DNA of 20,348 bases from a virus: IMG/VR virus record IMGVR_UViG_3300027631_000174, positions 1 through 20,348 of that record, one strand, 5' to 3'. Position numbers and translations under genes: made by a program. This document shows, piece by piece, positions 5,884 through 12,546 of this stretch. The notes under the pieces were generated by a model. It saw only the letters and a list, made by a program, of their open reading frames with translations, was not told the DNA's origin and searched no databases. Position 1 is the first letter of the stretch; each line of letters begins with the position of its first letter.

Positions 5884-6170
5884 ATATGTTTATAAAATAT
5901 TATATGGATAAGGCAGGAATACACCTAGTAGCTAATGAGTATGATGAACTTATGCTTGTAGCCTTAGAGGACGATAAATTAACTGATCCCACAACTGCCT
6001 TAAATAACTTTGCAGAATTTTTAGTCAAACATTGTGCTGAGGTTGCCTTTCATAATGATTATGACCCATATGCAGGTATCTTAAAAGAATTTGGTGTACA
6101 AGAAGTAATACAGGAGCCCAATTACGAAAGTAATTGGGTTCGCAAGATAGTTATGGGAAGAATAAAATGA
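5880..6170 (+). CDS. unknown protein (96 aa) upstream of iscU
   Basis: Acidic and soluble. Blocks seen: HLVANEYDELMLVALEDD, NNFAEFLVKHCAEVAFH, PYAGILKEFGVQEVI. No motif that I can name. It is coupled to both neighbours by ATGA overlaps, ending inside the start of iscU, so it is made with the Fe-S genes; the link is positional only. Confidence 0.7.
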   Translation: MNMFIKYYMDKAGIHLVANEYDELMLVALEDDKLTDPTTALNNFAEFLVKHCAEVAFHNDYDPYAGILKEFGVQEVIQEPNYESNWVRKIVMGRIK

Positions 6171-6550
6171 GTTATTCCACAAAAGTTTTGGATCACTATG
6201 AGAATCCTAGAAATGTAGGATCATTCCAAAAAGATGATCCAGAAGTTGGCACAGGCATGGTAGGGGCACCTGCTTGTGGTGACGTAATGCGATTACAAAT
6301 ACGAGTAGTTGAGGGAATTATAACAGATGCCAAATTTAAAACATATGGATGCGGCTCAGCGATTGCGTCAAGTTCCCTCGTTACCGAGTGGGTTAAAGGT
6401 AAAACACTTAGTCAAGCTTTAACTATTAATAATTCTCATATTGCTGAAGAGCTTGCCCTGCCTCCAGTTAAAATACATTGTTCAATCTTAGCAGAAGATG
6501 CTATAAAGGCGGCCATAAATGATTACAGTAACCGATGCTGCAAAGTCTAA
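6167..6550 (+). CDS. iscU: IscU-type Fe-S cluster scaffold protein
   Basis: 127 aa, the normal IscU length. All cluster ligands are present: Cys37 and Asp39 in APACGDVM, Cys62 in YGCGSAIASSS, and His104-Cys105 after the LPPVK motif (98-102) that host chaperone HscA recognises in IscU. The N-terminus STKVLDHYENPRNVG is also typical. IscU receives sulfur from cysteine desulfurase IscS and builds 2Fe-2S or 4Fe-4S clusters. The ATG at 6167 (overlapping the upstream stop) is preferred over an upstream in-frame start because the family begins here. The gene overlaps the A-type carrier by 32 nt. No phage iscS or hscA is visible, so the host must supply them. Confidence 0.93.
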   Translation: MSYSTKVLDHYENPRNVGSFQKDDPEVGTGMVGAPACGDVMRLQIRVVEGIITDAKFKTYGCGSAIASSSLVTEWVKGKTLSQALTINNSHIAEELALPPVKIHCSILAEDAIKAAINDYSNRCCKV

Positions 6551-6842
6551 AATATTAGACATATTAATTGAAGAAGATAATCCAAGCATATGCCTTAGAA
6601 CTTTTGTTCAAGGTGGCGGATGTTCAGGATTCAATTACGGATTTACATTAGACGAGGTAACAAATGAAGATGATTTTGAAATACCCTTAGACAACTTTCG
6701 TCTACTAATAGATGCGATTAGTATGCAATATTTAACAGGTGCTACTATAGACTATAAAGGTTCTTTTATGTCTAAAGAATTCGTTATAAGTAATCCTAAT
6801 GCTAAACATAGCTGTGGATGTGGTAATAGTTTTTCAGTATAA
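6519..6842 (+). CDS. iscA: A-type Fe-S carrier (IscA/ErpA/HesB family)
   Basis: 107 aa. The three conserved cysteines are Cys35 in QGGGCSGFNYGF and Cys99 and Cys101 in the terminal CGCGNSFSV. FVISNPNAKHSCGCG is the classic C-terminus. These proteins accept clusters from IscU and deliver them to target enzymes. The GGGCSGF.YGF..D wording is closest to the ErpA/IscA branch. It begins inside iscU with AAGGCGG as ribosome-binding site, so the two are expressed together as scaffold plus carrier. Confidence 0.93.
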   Translation: MITVTDAAKSKILDILIEEDNPSICLRTFVQGGGCSGFNYGFTLDEVTNEDDFEIPLDNFRLLIDAISMQYLTGATIDYKGSFMSKEFVISNPNAKHSCGCGNSFSV

Positions 6843-6847
6843 ATAAT

Positions 6848-7048
6848 ATGACAAATAATCAAAAAATTATTAAAATGCGCGAAATGATGATCTTAATTGA
6901 TAGTTCTATTCAACTTGCGGATAATCATGCAGAACTACTTCTATTAGCGTCTGCTATGTTACAACGATCAACAGATATTTTTGACGGTATTCTAACTAAA
7001 CCAGGTCGAAAAATATTATATGAGGACGTATTACAATGCAAATTTTAG
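6848..7048 (+). CDS. small helical phage protein, paralog of the 15986 gene (66 aa)
   Basis: Key segments: MILIDSSIQLADNHAELLLLASAMLQRSTDIFD and a terminal GRKILYEDVL. The same plan (LIDxAI..CDDH.DLL.LA..M..R...D...G...R...) occurs at 15986-16183, so this is a duplicated family. I know it as a common small phage protein without function. Helical, soluble. Starts 5 nt after the carrier gene and overlaps the next gene by 13 nt. Confidence 0.75.
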   Translation: MTNNQKIIKMREMMILIDSSIQLADNHAELLLLASAMLQRSTDIFDGILTKPGRKILYEDVLQCKF

Positions 7049-7236
7049 ATGTTATTCAAAAGCAATGTCAACTTAAAGAAGATTTAGGTGATTACAACCG
7101 ATTAGTATTCACGCATCTTTATGCAGCGATTAATGATATTGATATGCATCATGCTGCAACAACTTATGACCTAGGAATGGCTCAAGCTACTCGTGAGATA
7201 ATTCTTAAAGAGATTAGAAAATACTTTGAAACATGA
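7036..7236 (+). CDS. small helical protein (66 aa)
   Basis: MQILDVIQKQCQLKEDLGDY leads, then LVFTHLYAAINDIDMHHAA and a charged C-terminus (ATREIILKEIRKYFET). Predicted all-helical and soluble. Not recognised. Overlaps its upstream neighbour by 13 nt. Confidence 0.7.
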   Translation: MQILDVIQKQCQLKEDLGDYNRLVFTHLYAAINDIDMHHAATTYDLGMAQATREIILKEIRKYFET

Positions 7237-7245
7237 AAGATAGAG

Positions 7246-7395
7246 ATGTCAGGATTTAATTCCAAAAGGCTAATGGCCTTGAAACGATTTGATGAATTAT
7301 ATGAGTTTGAAAAACCTCGTGATTGGAAACCCGTACAGATATACTTATTAGTTATCTGTATATCCTTTCTAGCAGTGGCGGTATTAATCCTATGA
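7246..7395 (+). CDS. small C-terminal membrane-anchor protein (49 aa)
   Basis: Reads MSGFNSKRLMALKRFDELYE, a basic soluble segment, then a membrane helix from about residue 31 to 49 (VQIYLLVICISFLAVAVLIL). It ends in TGA overlapping the ATG of the HExxH gene. AGATAGAG upstream is a weak ribosome-binding site. A tail-anchored topology is likely. Function unknown. Confidence 0.6.
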   Translation: MSGFNSKRLMALKRFDELYEFEKPRDWKPVQIYLLVICISFLAVAVLIL

Positions 7396-7679
7396 AGGTA
7401 GCATCCTATAAAGTACTAATCGCCGGCCTCCAGTATGATGTAGTCTATAAGCCAGGTGAAGAAATGCAGGGAAACTTAGGTCTTGCTAACTTTAACTTGC
7501 AGGAGATTTCAATTAATGCGAATGCCACAACGCAAACTCAACAAGTTGCAGTATTGCATGAAGTCTTACATATTATAAGTGATAGCTATAACCTAAAAAT
7601 GAGTGAAGAGCAGGTTAAGTTTCTTACTCATGGAATACTTGCATTTAAGCATGATAACCCTGGTAATACTATACTGTGA
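7392..7679 (+). CDS. HExxH-motif phage protein, probable zinc metallopeptidase fold (95 aa)
   Basis: The helix QQVAVLHEVLHIISD holds HEVLH (His56, Glu57, His60), the zincin active-site motif. An N-terminal beta region follows the pattern YKVLIAGLQYDVVYKP...GNLGLANFNLQEI. The C-terminus EEQVKFLTHGILAFKHDNP resembles the family of small phage SprT/IrrE-like proteins with LHE.LH...........E..V..L...L......NP. Start at 7392 (ATGA overlap) is preferred to a longer upstream frame. The target is unknown; peptidase activity is inferred from the motif. Confidence 0.8.
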   Translation: MKVASYKVLIAGLQYDVVYKPGEEMQGNLGLANFNLQEISINANATTQTQQVAVLHEVLHIISDSYNLKMSEEQVKFLTHGILAFKHDNPGNTIL

Positions 7680-7867
7680 AACACTGGAAATATGTTCTCG
7701 AAGAGGATGGTGGCGGTATTGGATACTCAGTTATCTCAGAAGCCGAAATCTTAAAACAATTCTTCTCTGAATGGAGTCAGCAGATGGAAGAAATGGGGCG
7801 AGAAGACGAAATAAACGAACAAAATTGTATAGAAGAATGGCTTACCTATTACTCAGCCTGGCAATAA
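7676..7867 (+). CDS. small conserved phage protein, GTG start (63 aa)
   Basis: The start codon is GTG overlapping the upstream TGA (GTGA). Segments VISEAEILKQFFSEWSQQM, GREDEINEQNCIEEWLTYYSAW match a frequent phage family in which E.IL..FW..W..RM...G....I....CIEDW...HWA is conserved. Function unknown. Soluble, acidic. Confidence 0.75.
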   Translation: MKHWKYVLEEDGGGIGYSVISEAEILKQFFSEWSQQMEEMGREDEINEQNCIEEWLTYYSAWQ

Positions 7868-7872
7868 TTTAC

Positions 7873-7901
7873 TTGAAATTTAGATAAAGAATCACTATAA
7901 T
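7873..7901 (+). promoter_or_regulatory. promoter whose -10 box overlaps a start codon
   Basis: TTGAAA (7873-7878), 17-bp spacer, TATAAT (7896-7901). The ATG of the 57-aa gene is at 7900, so transcripts from here start inside that gene and would serve the phosphoesterase downstream. Confidence 0.6.
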
Positions 7902-8073
7902 GAATAATGAAAAGACAGTACGCCATTCCTATTTTTCAGGATGGGCAATGCTATTTTATGTGGGGGGCATCGTTATTGCCCAAGGATTTTGGAGCGTATT
8001 TTTTGCAGTAATATTTCCTCCTTACGGCTACTATCTCCTAGCAGAACAACTAATTAAACACCTACTACCATGA
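7900..8073 (+). CDS. small membrane protein (57 aa)
   Basis: MNNEKTVRHSYFSGWAML leads into hydrophobic stretches: about residues 15-37 (AMLFYVGGIVIAQGFWSVFF) and on through AVIFPPYGYYLLAEQL. One or two membrane passes. It ends in TGA overlapping the ATG of the phosphoesterase. Ribosome-binding site weak. Not recognised. Confidence 0.6.
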   Translation: MNNEKTVRHSYFSGWAMLFYVGGIVIAQGFWSVFFAVIFPPYGYYLLAEQLIKHLLP

Positions 8074-8903
8074 AAATCTCAGTTTGCAGCGACCTACACC
8101 TAGAAGTTAAAGGACTAGTATTAGAGAATGTGGATTCAGCCACAGTATTAGTCCTGGCGGGTGATATTTGCGTTGCTGCGGCCTTACTAGATAGAAGTGA
8201 TTTTCCGGCAATAACAGTTGCTCAGGAAAGGTCTATGAGATTTCACCTGTTCTTCCAAGATTGTTGCCGGAAGTGGCCTCATGTAATCTACATCATGGGT
8301 AATCATGAGCATTATCACGGTGACTATGCCAACACCATCAATCACCTAAAGTCAAAGTTAAGCTATTTACCAAACCTATTTATCCTAGAGCAGGAGATTG
8401 CTGTAATCGAGGAAGTTACCTTTGTTTGCGGTACTCTTTGGACTGATATGAATGCCGGTTCGTCCTCAACCCTACAGGTAACAGGAGGCATGATGAATGA
8501 CTTTCATTGCGTCTTAAACTCCTTAAAGCCGCATCATCAGGGACGTCCCCCAAGGTTTACTCCCTTAGACTCAGTACTTGCACACCAAGATACCTTAAAG
8601 TATTTTGAATTTGTATTAGAGGGTCGTTGGTATGATAAGTTTGTAGTAGTTGGGCATCATGCGCCTAGCCGATTAAGCACTCATCCAAGGTTTGCTCGGG
8701 AGAAGGACATGAATGGTGCTTTCTCCTCAAAGCTGGACTGGTTTATAAAAGATCATCCGCAAATTAAACTATGGATTCATGGTCATACTCATGATCCTTG
8801 GGACTACCAGGTAGAGGGTACCAGAGTTGTGTGCAATCCGCGTGGATACGCGGGACACGAGCCTAGTGCTGTTGGCTACCAACCGAAAACTGTAGAGGTT
8901 TAG
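8070..8903 (+). CDS. calcineurin-like metallophosphoesterase (277 aa)
   Basis: All five motifs of the calcineurin superfamily appear in order: SDLHLE (Asp8, His10), LAGDIC (Asp32), GNHEHY (Asn78, His79), VVGHHAPS (His196) and HGHTHDPWDY (His239, His241), followed by NPRGY. These bind two metal ions and hydrolyse phosphate mono- or diesters. Substrate is not readable from sequence; phage relatives are suggested to act on nucleic acids or cyclic nucleotides. It is the last gene before a strong terminator at 8908-8954. Its stop codon TAG lies inside one copy of the GTTTAGGGTCA motif. Confidence 0.92.
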   Translation: MKISVCSDLHLEVKGLVLENVDSATVLVLAGDICVAAALLDRSDFPAITVAQERSMRFHLFFQDCCRKWPHVIYIMGNHEHYHGDYANTINHLKSKLSYLPNLFILEQEIAVIEEVTFVCGTLWTDMNAGSSSTLQVTGGMMNDFHCVLNSLKPHHQGRPPRFTPLDSVLAHQDTLKYFEFVLEGRWYDKFVVVGHHAPSRLSTHPRFAREKDMNGAFSSKLDWFIKDHPQIKLWIHGHTHDPWDYQVEGTRVVCNPRGYAGHEPSAVGYQPKTVEV

Positions 8904-8908
8904 GGTCA
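8898..8908 (+). repeat. GTTTAGGGTCA motif copy
   Basis: Exact 11-bp match at the end of the phosphoesterase gene. Other exact copies (either strand) are at 492, 17055, 18451, 19045, 19586 and 19617. Confidence 0.7.
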
Positions 8909-8954
8909 AGGGGCAGTTTAGGTCAAAAATATTGACTTGAACTGCCCCTTTTTT
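8908..8954 (+). terminator. intrinsic terminator after the phosphoesterase
   Basis: Stem GGGGCAGTT (8910-8918) / AACTGCCCC (8940-8948), followed by six T. The 21-nt loop contains an inner dyad GGTCAA/TTGACT. The 3' arm doubles as part of the next promoter. Confidence 0.82.
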
Positions 8955-8965
8955 CGTGTTATAAT
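8937..8965 (+). promoter_or_regulatory. promoter overlapping the terminator
   Basis: TTGAAC (8937-8942) lies in the 3' arm of the terminator hairpin; 17-bp spacer; TATAAT (8960-8965). It restarts transcription immediately after termination. Confidence 0.72.
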
Positions 8966-8985
8966 TAATCTTTTAGGAAAATCAA

Positions 8986-9222
8986 ATGAAACTCACATAT
9001 AATGAAAATAAAGCTACTTATACTCTAAAAGGTTTGTCAGATACAGACCTGCAAGTTATTTCTACTCTTATGGCGAATGTTCGTCTAGGTGGAACTCACC
9101 CAGGTACTGAGAGTTGTTATCGTATTGGTGAGTTCTTGGAAACTAAGGGATGGGATTTATCTGATATGGAATTGAATGTCTATAAAGAAGATGAATATAG
9201 TTATGGAATGGAGTTTGTATGA
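8986..9222 (+). CDS. unknown protein (78 aa)
   Basis: MKLTYNENKATYTLKGL is followed by TDLQVISTLMANVRLGG, then IGEFLETKGW and a Tyr/Glu-rich tail (YKEDEYSYGMEFV). It reads as a small alpha/beta protein. AGGAAA precedes the start, and a promoter lies 20 bp upstream. Overlaps the next gene by 4 nt. Not recognised. Confidence 0.7.
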   Translation: MKLTYNENKATYTLKGLSDTDLQVISTLMANVRLGGTHPGTESCYRIGEFLETKGWDLSDMELNVYKEDEYSYGMEFV

Positions 9223-9566
9223 GCGAATATTGTCCTGATAAATGGTTAGTTATTAAACTTAACTACGAAACTGGCAGTCATTACAGAGTATTTGGCTCTT
9301 GGTATGGTGGTTATCTAGGTTCTGACTCTTGGAGAATGAACAGTGGTATTACCTCTGTTACCCAAGATGACAACTGCTACTACTTTAGTGGTACTAGCGG
9401 CTCTACTTACACTTGTCATAAAAGTAGTTATGGGGCTAGTGGTTATGGTACTAGGGTTCTTGAGGGTATGATTGATGCACAGAAAGCTCAGGGTATTGAT
9501 ATTGACATCCTAGCCGATAGCACTAACTTCTTAAACTTAGAGTATAAAGATACCTATGCAAAATGA
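9219..9566 (+). CDS. conserved phage protein, Tyr/Ser-rich (115 aa)
   Basis: Segments KWLVIKLNYETGSHYRVFGSW, SDSWRMNSGITSV, NCYYFSGTSGSTYTCHKS and YGTRVLEGMI. The DKW.V.K......YKVF.SW.GGY...DSWR.NSGI......Y..F.G.SGS.Y.C... pattern is that of a common phage family with no function. It is beta-rich with two cysteines. The overlaps (4 nt upstream, 11 nt downstream) place it in a tight operon. Confidence 0.75.
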   Translation: MSEYCPDKWLVIKLNYETGSHYRVFGSWYGGYLGSDSWRMNSGITSVTQDDNCYYFSGTSGSTYTCHKSSYGASGYGTRVLEGMIDAQKAQGIDIDILADSTNFLNLEYKDTYAK

Positions 9567-9750
9567 TTTAGTATATCGATTACGTTATCGTGCTGAAATC
9601 AGACGCCAAATTCTCACTAGAAAAAGTGTGCAGGAGGGAGCGCCTGATCGTATTGCAGACTTACTAGAAGAAGCCGCAAACGCGATTGAAAATTTGGAAA
9701 ATCAAATATACAATTTAGCTATGGAGAATAAAAATGAAAGTAGTAATTAA
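9556..9750 (+). CDS. small basic phage protein (64 aa)
   Basis: RLRYRAEIRRQILTRKSVQEG and RIADLLEEAANAIENLENQI define a well-spread phage protein (DL..RLRYRA.IRRQ...RKS......DRI.DLLEEA). It has a basic N-terminal half, an acidic coiled-coil C-terminal half, and no known function; nucleic-acid binding is possible from charge only. Confidence 0.75.
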   Translation: MQNDLVYRLRYRAEIRRQILTRKSVQEGAPDRIADLLEEAANAIENLENQIYNLAMENKNESSN

Positions 9751-10015
9751 CACCTGTTTTGGCGGTTTTGGCCTGTCTGATGCTGCAATCGAGCGATTTT
9801 GTGAGCTAGATGGGTGCAGCTCAGTCAACTTCTGGGCAGGAAATCTAGATCGTGACGACCCTAACCTAGTACGAGTAGTACAGGAACTAGGTGAAAAGGC
9901 TGATAATACTTACTCACAGCTTAAAATTGTAGAAGTTCCCAAAGGTGTTAAGTGGCACATCTGTGAATATGACGGTCTAGAGCACGTTGCGGAAGATCAT
10001 CGCACTTGGGAATAA
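9734..10015 (+). CDS. conserved phage protein, VINTCFGGFGLS family (93 aa)
   Basis: The N-terminus KVVINTCFGGFGLSDAAIER is the hallmark of a very common phage protein. It continues with RDDPNLVRVVQELG, LKIVEVPKGVKWHICEYDG and EDHRTW, all conserved blocks. Length is typical. No enzymatic function is established to my knowledge. Overlaps its upstream neighbour by 17 nt. Confidence 0.85.
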   Translation: MKVVINTCFGGFGLSDAAIERFCELDGCSSVNFWAGNLDRDDPNLVRVVQELGEKADNTYSQLKIVEVPKGVKWHICEYDGLEHVAEDHRTWE

Positions 10016-10016
10016 T

Positions 10017-10217
10017 ATGCGAGATTATATGAAGTTTTTAGAAGAATTTATAAAAGGCCCACGATCTGCTAGTATATACATAGGTGGAATAGATAATGAC
10101 TATTTAGTGTTACTTTTCCACGAAAATACTTGGATTGAAACCCGTAGTTTAGTTGGACAAACTATGAAATACGCGCAAACTTGTGCCGAGAATTGGGTAG
10201 AAGGAGTTATACCATGA
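10017..10217 (+). CDS. unknown small protein (66 aa)
   Basis: Start taken at ATG 10017, directly after the stop of the previous gene; a longer in-frame start at 9987 would overlap it. Reads MRDYMKFLEEFIKGP, SIYIGGIDNDYLVLLFH, then TWIETRSLVGQTMKYAQ. Soluble alpha/beta. Not recognised. Ends in ATGA overlap with the next gene. Confidence 0.68.
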   Translation: MRDYMKFLEEFIKGPRSASIYIGGIDNDYLVLLFHENTWIETRSLVGQTMKYAQTCAENWVEGVIP

Positions 10218-10879
10218 GAGTTAAAATCGGAAATTACCCCGACTGGACGGGGCCGTACCAGATTGCTGAAAAGCTACTTTTCTGGTTGGATAAAGACAAG
10301 GACGAGCGTGTTCATAAATTTGGCACTTGGCTTGCAGGAGGCAAAGATAAAGACAGCCTCTTAATGCGGGCGTGCACTTGGATTCACTCCAAGCAGAAGC
10401 GCCAAGTAGTAGTTAAGCTGGACAAGTGGGATACCTGGAATATGGATGCTACCTTAGCCCATATCGTTCTTCCTATGCTTCGTCAACTTAAAGCTGCTCA
10501 GCACGGAGCAGGTTTTGTTGATGACCAAGACGTTCCCGAGGGTATTGGCTTGCAGAGTACAGAAGCAGACCCAAAAGAAAATGAGTATGATACTGACTCC
10601 AATCACTTCCAACGCTGGGAGTGGGTACTAGACGAAATGATTTTTGCCTTTGAGTGCAAACTAGATGACTCATGGGAAGACCAGTTCCGCGAAGGCGAGA
10701 TTGACTGGGATTCGGTTCCTTGTGCATGGGATTTACTGGGCAAGCCTACCATGTACGAAATGAAAGATGGCCCTAATCACACATACAAGTGTGATTACGA
10801 CGGCATGAAAGTAGTGCAAGCGCGTATCACTAATGGTTTCCGTTTATTTGGTAAGTACTACCAGAACCTGTGGGATTAA
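10214..10879 (+). CDS. conserved phage protein of unknown function (221 aa)
   Basis: The ATG at 10214 is preferred (ATGA overlap, AAGGAG ribosome-binding site) over an upstream in-frame start. Conserved blocks: VKIGNYPDWTGPYQIAEKLL, VHKFGTWLAGG, VVVKLDKWDTWNMDATLA, VLPMLRQLKAAQHGAGFVDD, then NHFQRWEWVLDEMIFAFE and SWEDQF. These define a family found in many large phages (VKI..Y..W.GPYQIAE...FW........LG.WLA), often seen near structural or replication genes; no experimentally shown role known to me. Full length. Confidence 0.85.
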   Translation: MRVKIGNYPDWTGPYQIAEKLLFWLDKDKDERVHKFGTWLAGGKDKDSLLMRACTWIHSKQKRQVVVKLDKWDTWNMDATLAHIVLPMLRQLKAAQHGAGFVDDQDVPEGIGLQSTEADPKENEYDTDSNHFQRWEWVLDEMIFAFECKLDDSWEDQFREGEIDWDSVPCAWDLLGKPTMYEMKDGPNHTYKCDYDGMKVVQARITNGFRLFGKYYQNLWD

Positions 10880-10880
10880 T

Positions 10881-11102
10881 ATGAATATTTACATTGCGGT
10901 ACTCTTTGTATGTTTGGGAGACGTTTGTAACTTTATGCAGGGTAGTCTTGCTCATAAAACAGAACTGCAATGCAGAATGTCCCTTGAACAACAAAAAAGA
11001 CAATTAAAAGAAATAGCAGTAGCTGCAAACCAGGGTGAGATAACTATCTTAGAAGGTATGTGCGTTACTGTAACACTTAAACCCTTAGGAAGCCCTGTAT
11101 GA
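10881..11102 (+). CDS. small exported-type protein with cysteines (73 aa)
   Basis: Begins MNIYIAVLFVCLGDVCNFMQ: a short hydrophobic N-terminus. Then come LQCRMSLEQQKRQLKEIAVAA and GMCVTVTLK. The layout (hydrophobic start, C, Cys-led helix, terminal Cys strand) resembles the 57-aa protein at 5710-5883 and other small secreted phage proteins. The start at 10881, 1 nt after the previous stop, is preferred over an overlapping upstream start. ATGA overlap downstream. Confidence 0.65.
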   Translation: MNIYIAVLFVCLGDVCNFMQGSLAHKTELQCRMSLEQQKRQLKEIAVAANQGEITILEGMCVTVTLKPLGSPV

Positions 11103-11440
11103 GCTTAGATGTAACTTTAACTAAGATAATGCCCACAGAGGTTTATGGCAGCAATATTACCCATAATTTAGGTAAAATGGCTTTAGAAGTGCACTTAGAG
11201 TGCGGATTAACCTTGTATGACGTAATGTGGCGTCCAGAGGAGCACAATCTCCTACACGCTAAAGACATTGCAGAGTTACTAGACGAGGCGTGGAATAGGC
11301 TATTAGCAGATCCGCACCACTACTGGCAGTTTAATCCCAAAAATGGTTGGGGCAATTACGATGGTTTATGCAACTTTGTGTACAAGTATAGAAACGCCTG
11401 CTGGGATAATCCAGATGCAGAAATATCGGTGTGCAGATGA
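11099..11440 (+). CDS. conserved phage protein, ITHNLGKMA family (113 aa)
   Basis: MSLDVTLTKIMPTEVYGSNITHNLGKMA opens the protein in two consecutive conserved blocks. LYDVMWRPEEH, LLDEAWNRLLADPHHYWQFNP and GWGNYDGLCNFV follow. All are signatures of a common phage family whose function is unknown. Full length. A conserved DPE/DPHH...FNP.NGWG segment suggests a structural, not catalytic, core. Confidence 0.82.
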   Translation: MSLDVTLTKIMPTEVYGSNITHNLGKMALEVHLECGLTLYDVMWRPEEHNLLHAKDIAELLDEAWNRLLADPHHYWQFNPKNGWGNYDGLCNFVYKYRNACWDNPDAEISVCR

Positions 11441-11634
11441 ACGAACTAATTAAAGCCGATGTCAATCATATTTTAGGCAAACTTTTTTTTCAAGATCATG
11501 CGCTAATAGAAGTTTGGTGGCACACAGCAAATAAACATTTTGAATTTAATACTCCTAACTTTATTTTTCAAGAAGATGCTGATGGTAGACAAAGAGTATA
11601 TGACTATGTGCAAAAATGTTTTTTAGGACAATGA
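11437..11634 (+). CDS. MbcA/ParS-type antitoxin-like small protein (65 aa)
   Basis: The C-terminal part, EVWWHTANKHFEFNTPNFIF and GRQRVYDYVQKC, resembles the toxin-binding C-terminal domain of the Xre/MbcA/ParS antitoxin family (W...PN..F.G..P......G...V..YL), a form frequent in phages without a DNA-binding half. No RES-domain toxin gene is next to it, so an antitoxin role is uncertain; it might neutralise a host toxin. The start at 11437 overlaps the upstream stop (ATGA); a GTG six bases earlier is possible. Confidence 0.5.
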   Translation: MNELIKADVNHILGKLFFQDHALIEVWWHTANKHFEFNTPNFIFQEDADGRQRVYDYVQKCFLGQ

Positions 11635-11638
11635 AAAC

Positions 11639-11734
11639 ATGACTTTCTTTTGGGGATTCCTGCTAGGATACATTGTAGGTGTATTATATATGTGTTACCG
11701 ATCAAACGAAGACTCTAGGAGATATATAGAATGA
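11639..11734 (+). CDS. tiny membrane protein (31 aa)
   Basis: MTFFWGFLLGYIVGVLYMCY followed by a charged tail RSNEDSRRYIE. One membrane helix. Its TGA overlaps the ATG of fdhD (ATGA), and AGGAGATATATAG in its 3' end is the fdhD ribosome-binding site. Codon choice is still phage-like, so the border of the fdhD cassette is at about 11731. Function unknown. Confidence 0.55.
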   Translation: MTFFWGFLLGYIVGVLYMCYRSNEDSRRYIE

Positions 11735-12546
11735 ACGATACCATAGTATCCGATGTTTCCTTGACAAGGACCGTTGAGGTGCTGAATCATCACGGAGAGA
11801 TGCAGACATTACAAATACCCACTGAACGTGCCCTGACAGTTTATGTGGATAAAAAAGAAATTGTCACGCTGATGACACTGGGAGCCTATCCTGAATGGTT
11901 GGTGTTGGGATACTTGCTCAATCAACGACTGATTGATTCTGCAGCAGAAATAGATTCAATAACGGTAGATTGGGAAGTCGGGGCGGCTGCGGCAAAGACC
12001 CATAATGGAATTTTTAATTTCAAGAAGAAAACAGCCAAACGCACAGTCACCACTGGTTGTGGGCAAGGTAGTATGTTTGGAGAGTTGATGCACAATATCA
12101 GTGATATACAACTTCCGCCGTCGGCCATCACGCAAACTCAGTTGTATGCTATTGTAAATACCATACGCACAAATGACAGCATTTATAAAACTGCTGGGTC
12201 TGTACATGGTTGTGCATTGTTTCAAGGTGAAAACATGCTGGTGTTTATTGAAGATGTAGGGCGACACAATGCATTAGATGCCATTGCCGGATGGTTGGCA
12301 TTACAACCCCGAGACAGCATACCAGTAAATGACCGAGTATTTTACACAACTGGAAGACTGACCAGCGAGATGATTATTAAGTCTGCACAGATGGGGGTGC
12401 CTATCGTTATATCTCGCAGTGGTATTACTGAAATGGGTTATGAAATTGCAAAAAAATTAAACCTATGCGCTATAGGCCGAGCAACCAATAGACGCTTTTT
12501 TTGTTTTACTGCACCCGAGCGGTTGGTGTACGGAGTTGAAGAATGA
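11731..12546 (+). CDS. fdhD: formate dehydrogenase accessory sulfurtransferase FdhD
   Basis: 271 aa, full length. Family motifs: TVYVDKKEIVTLMTLG and WLVLGYLLNQRLI near the N-terminus; TVTTGCGQGSMFG with Cys110; GSVHGCALF; EDVGRHNALDAIAGW (174-188); YTTGRLTSEMIIKSAQMG; IVISRSGIT. FdhD takes persulfide sulfur from IscS and passes it to the Mo-bisPGD cofactor, which formate dehydrogenase needs for activity. The E. coli enzyme has a Cys-x-x-Cys loop; here the second position is Gly (CGQG), as I recall for a subset of proteobacterial FdhDs. Codons use CTG and TTG for Leu far more than the CTA/TTA-loving neighbours, which suggests recent acquisition. A phage-borne fdhD is unusual. Confidence 0.93.
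   Translation: MNDTIVSDVSLTRTVEVLNHHGEMQTLQIPTERALTVYVDKKEIVTLMTLGAYPEWLVLGYLLNQRLIDSAAEIDSITVDWEVGAAAAKTHNGIFNFKKKTAKRTVTTGCGQGSMFGELMHNISDIQLPPSAITQTQLYAIVNTIRTNDSIYKTAGSVHGCALFQGENMLVFIEDVGRHNALDAIAGWLALQPRDSIPVNDRVFYTTGRLTSEMIIKSAQMGVPIVISRSGITEMGYEIAKKLNLCAIGRATNRRFFCFTAPERLVYGVEE

Noticed and set aside
11922-12267. Minus-strand frames opposite fdhD
   Set aside because: Shadow frames of a gene with full family motifs; no promoter or ribosome-binding site.
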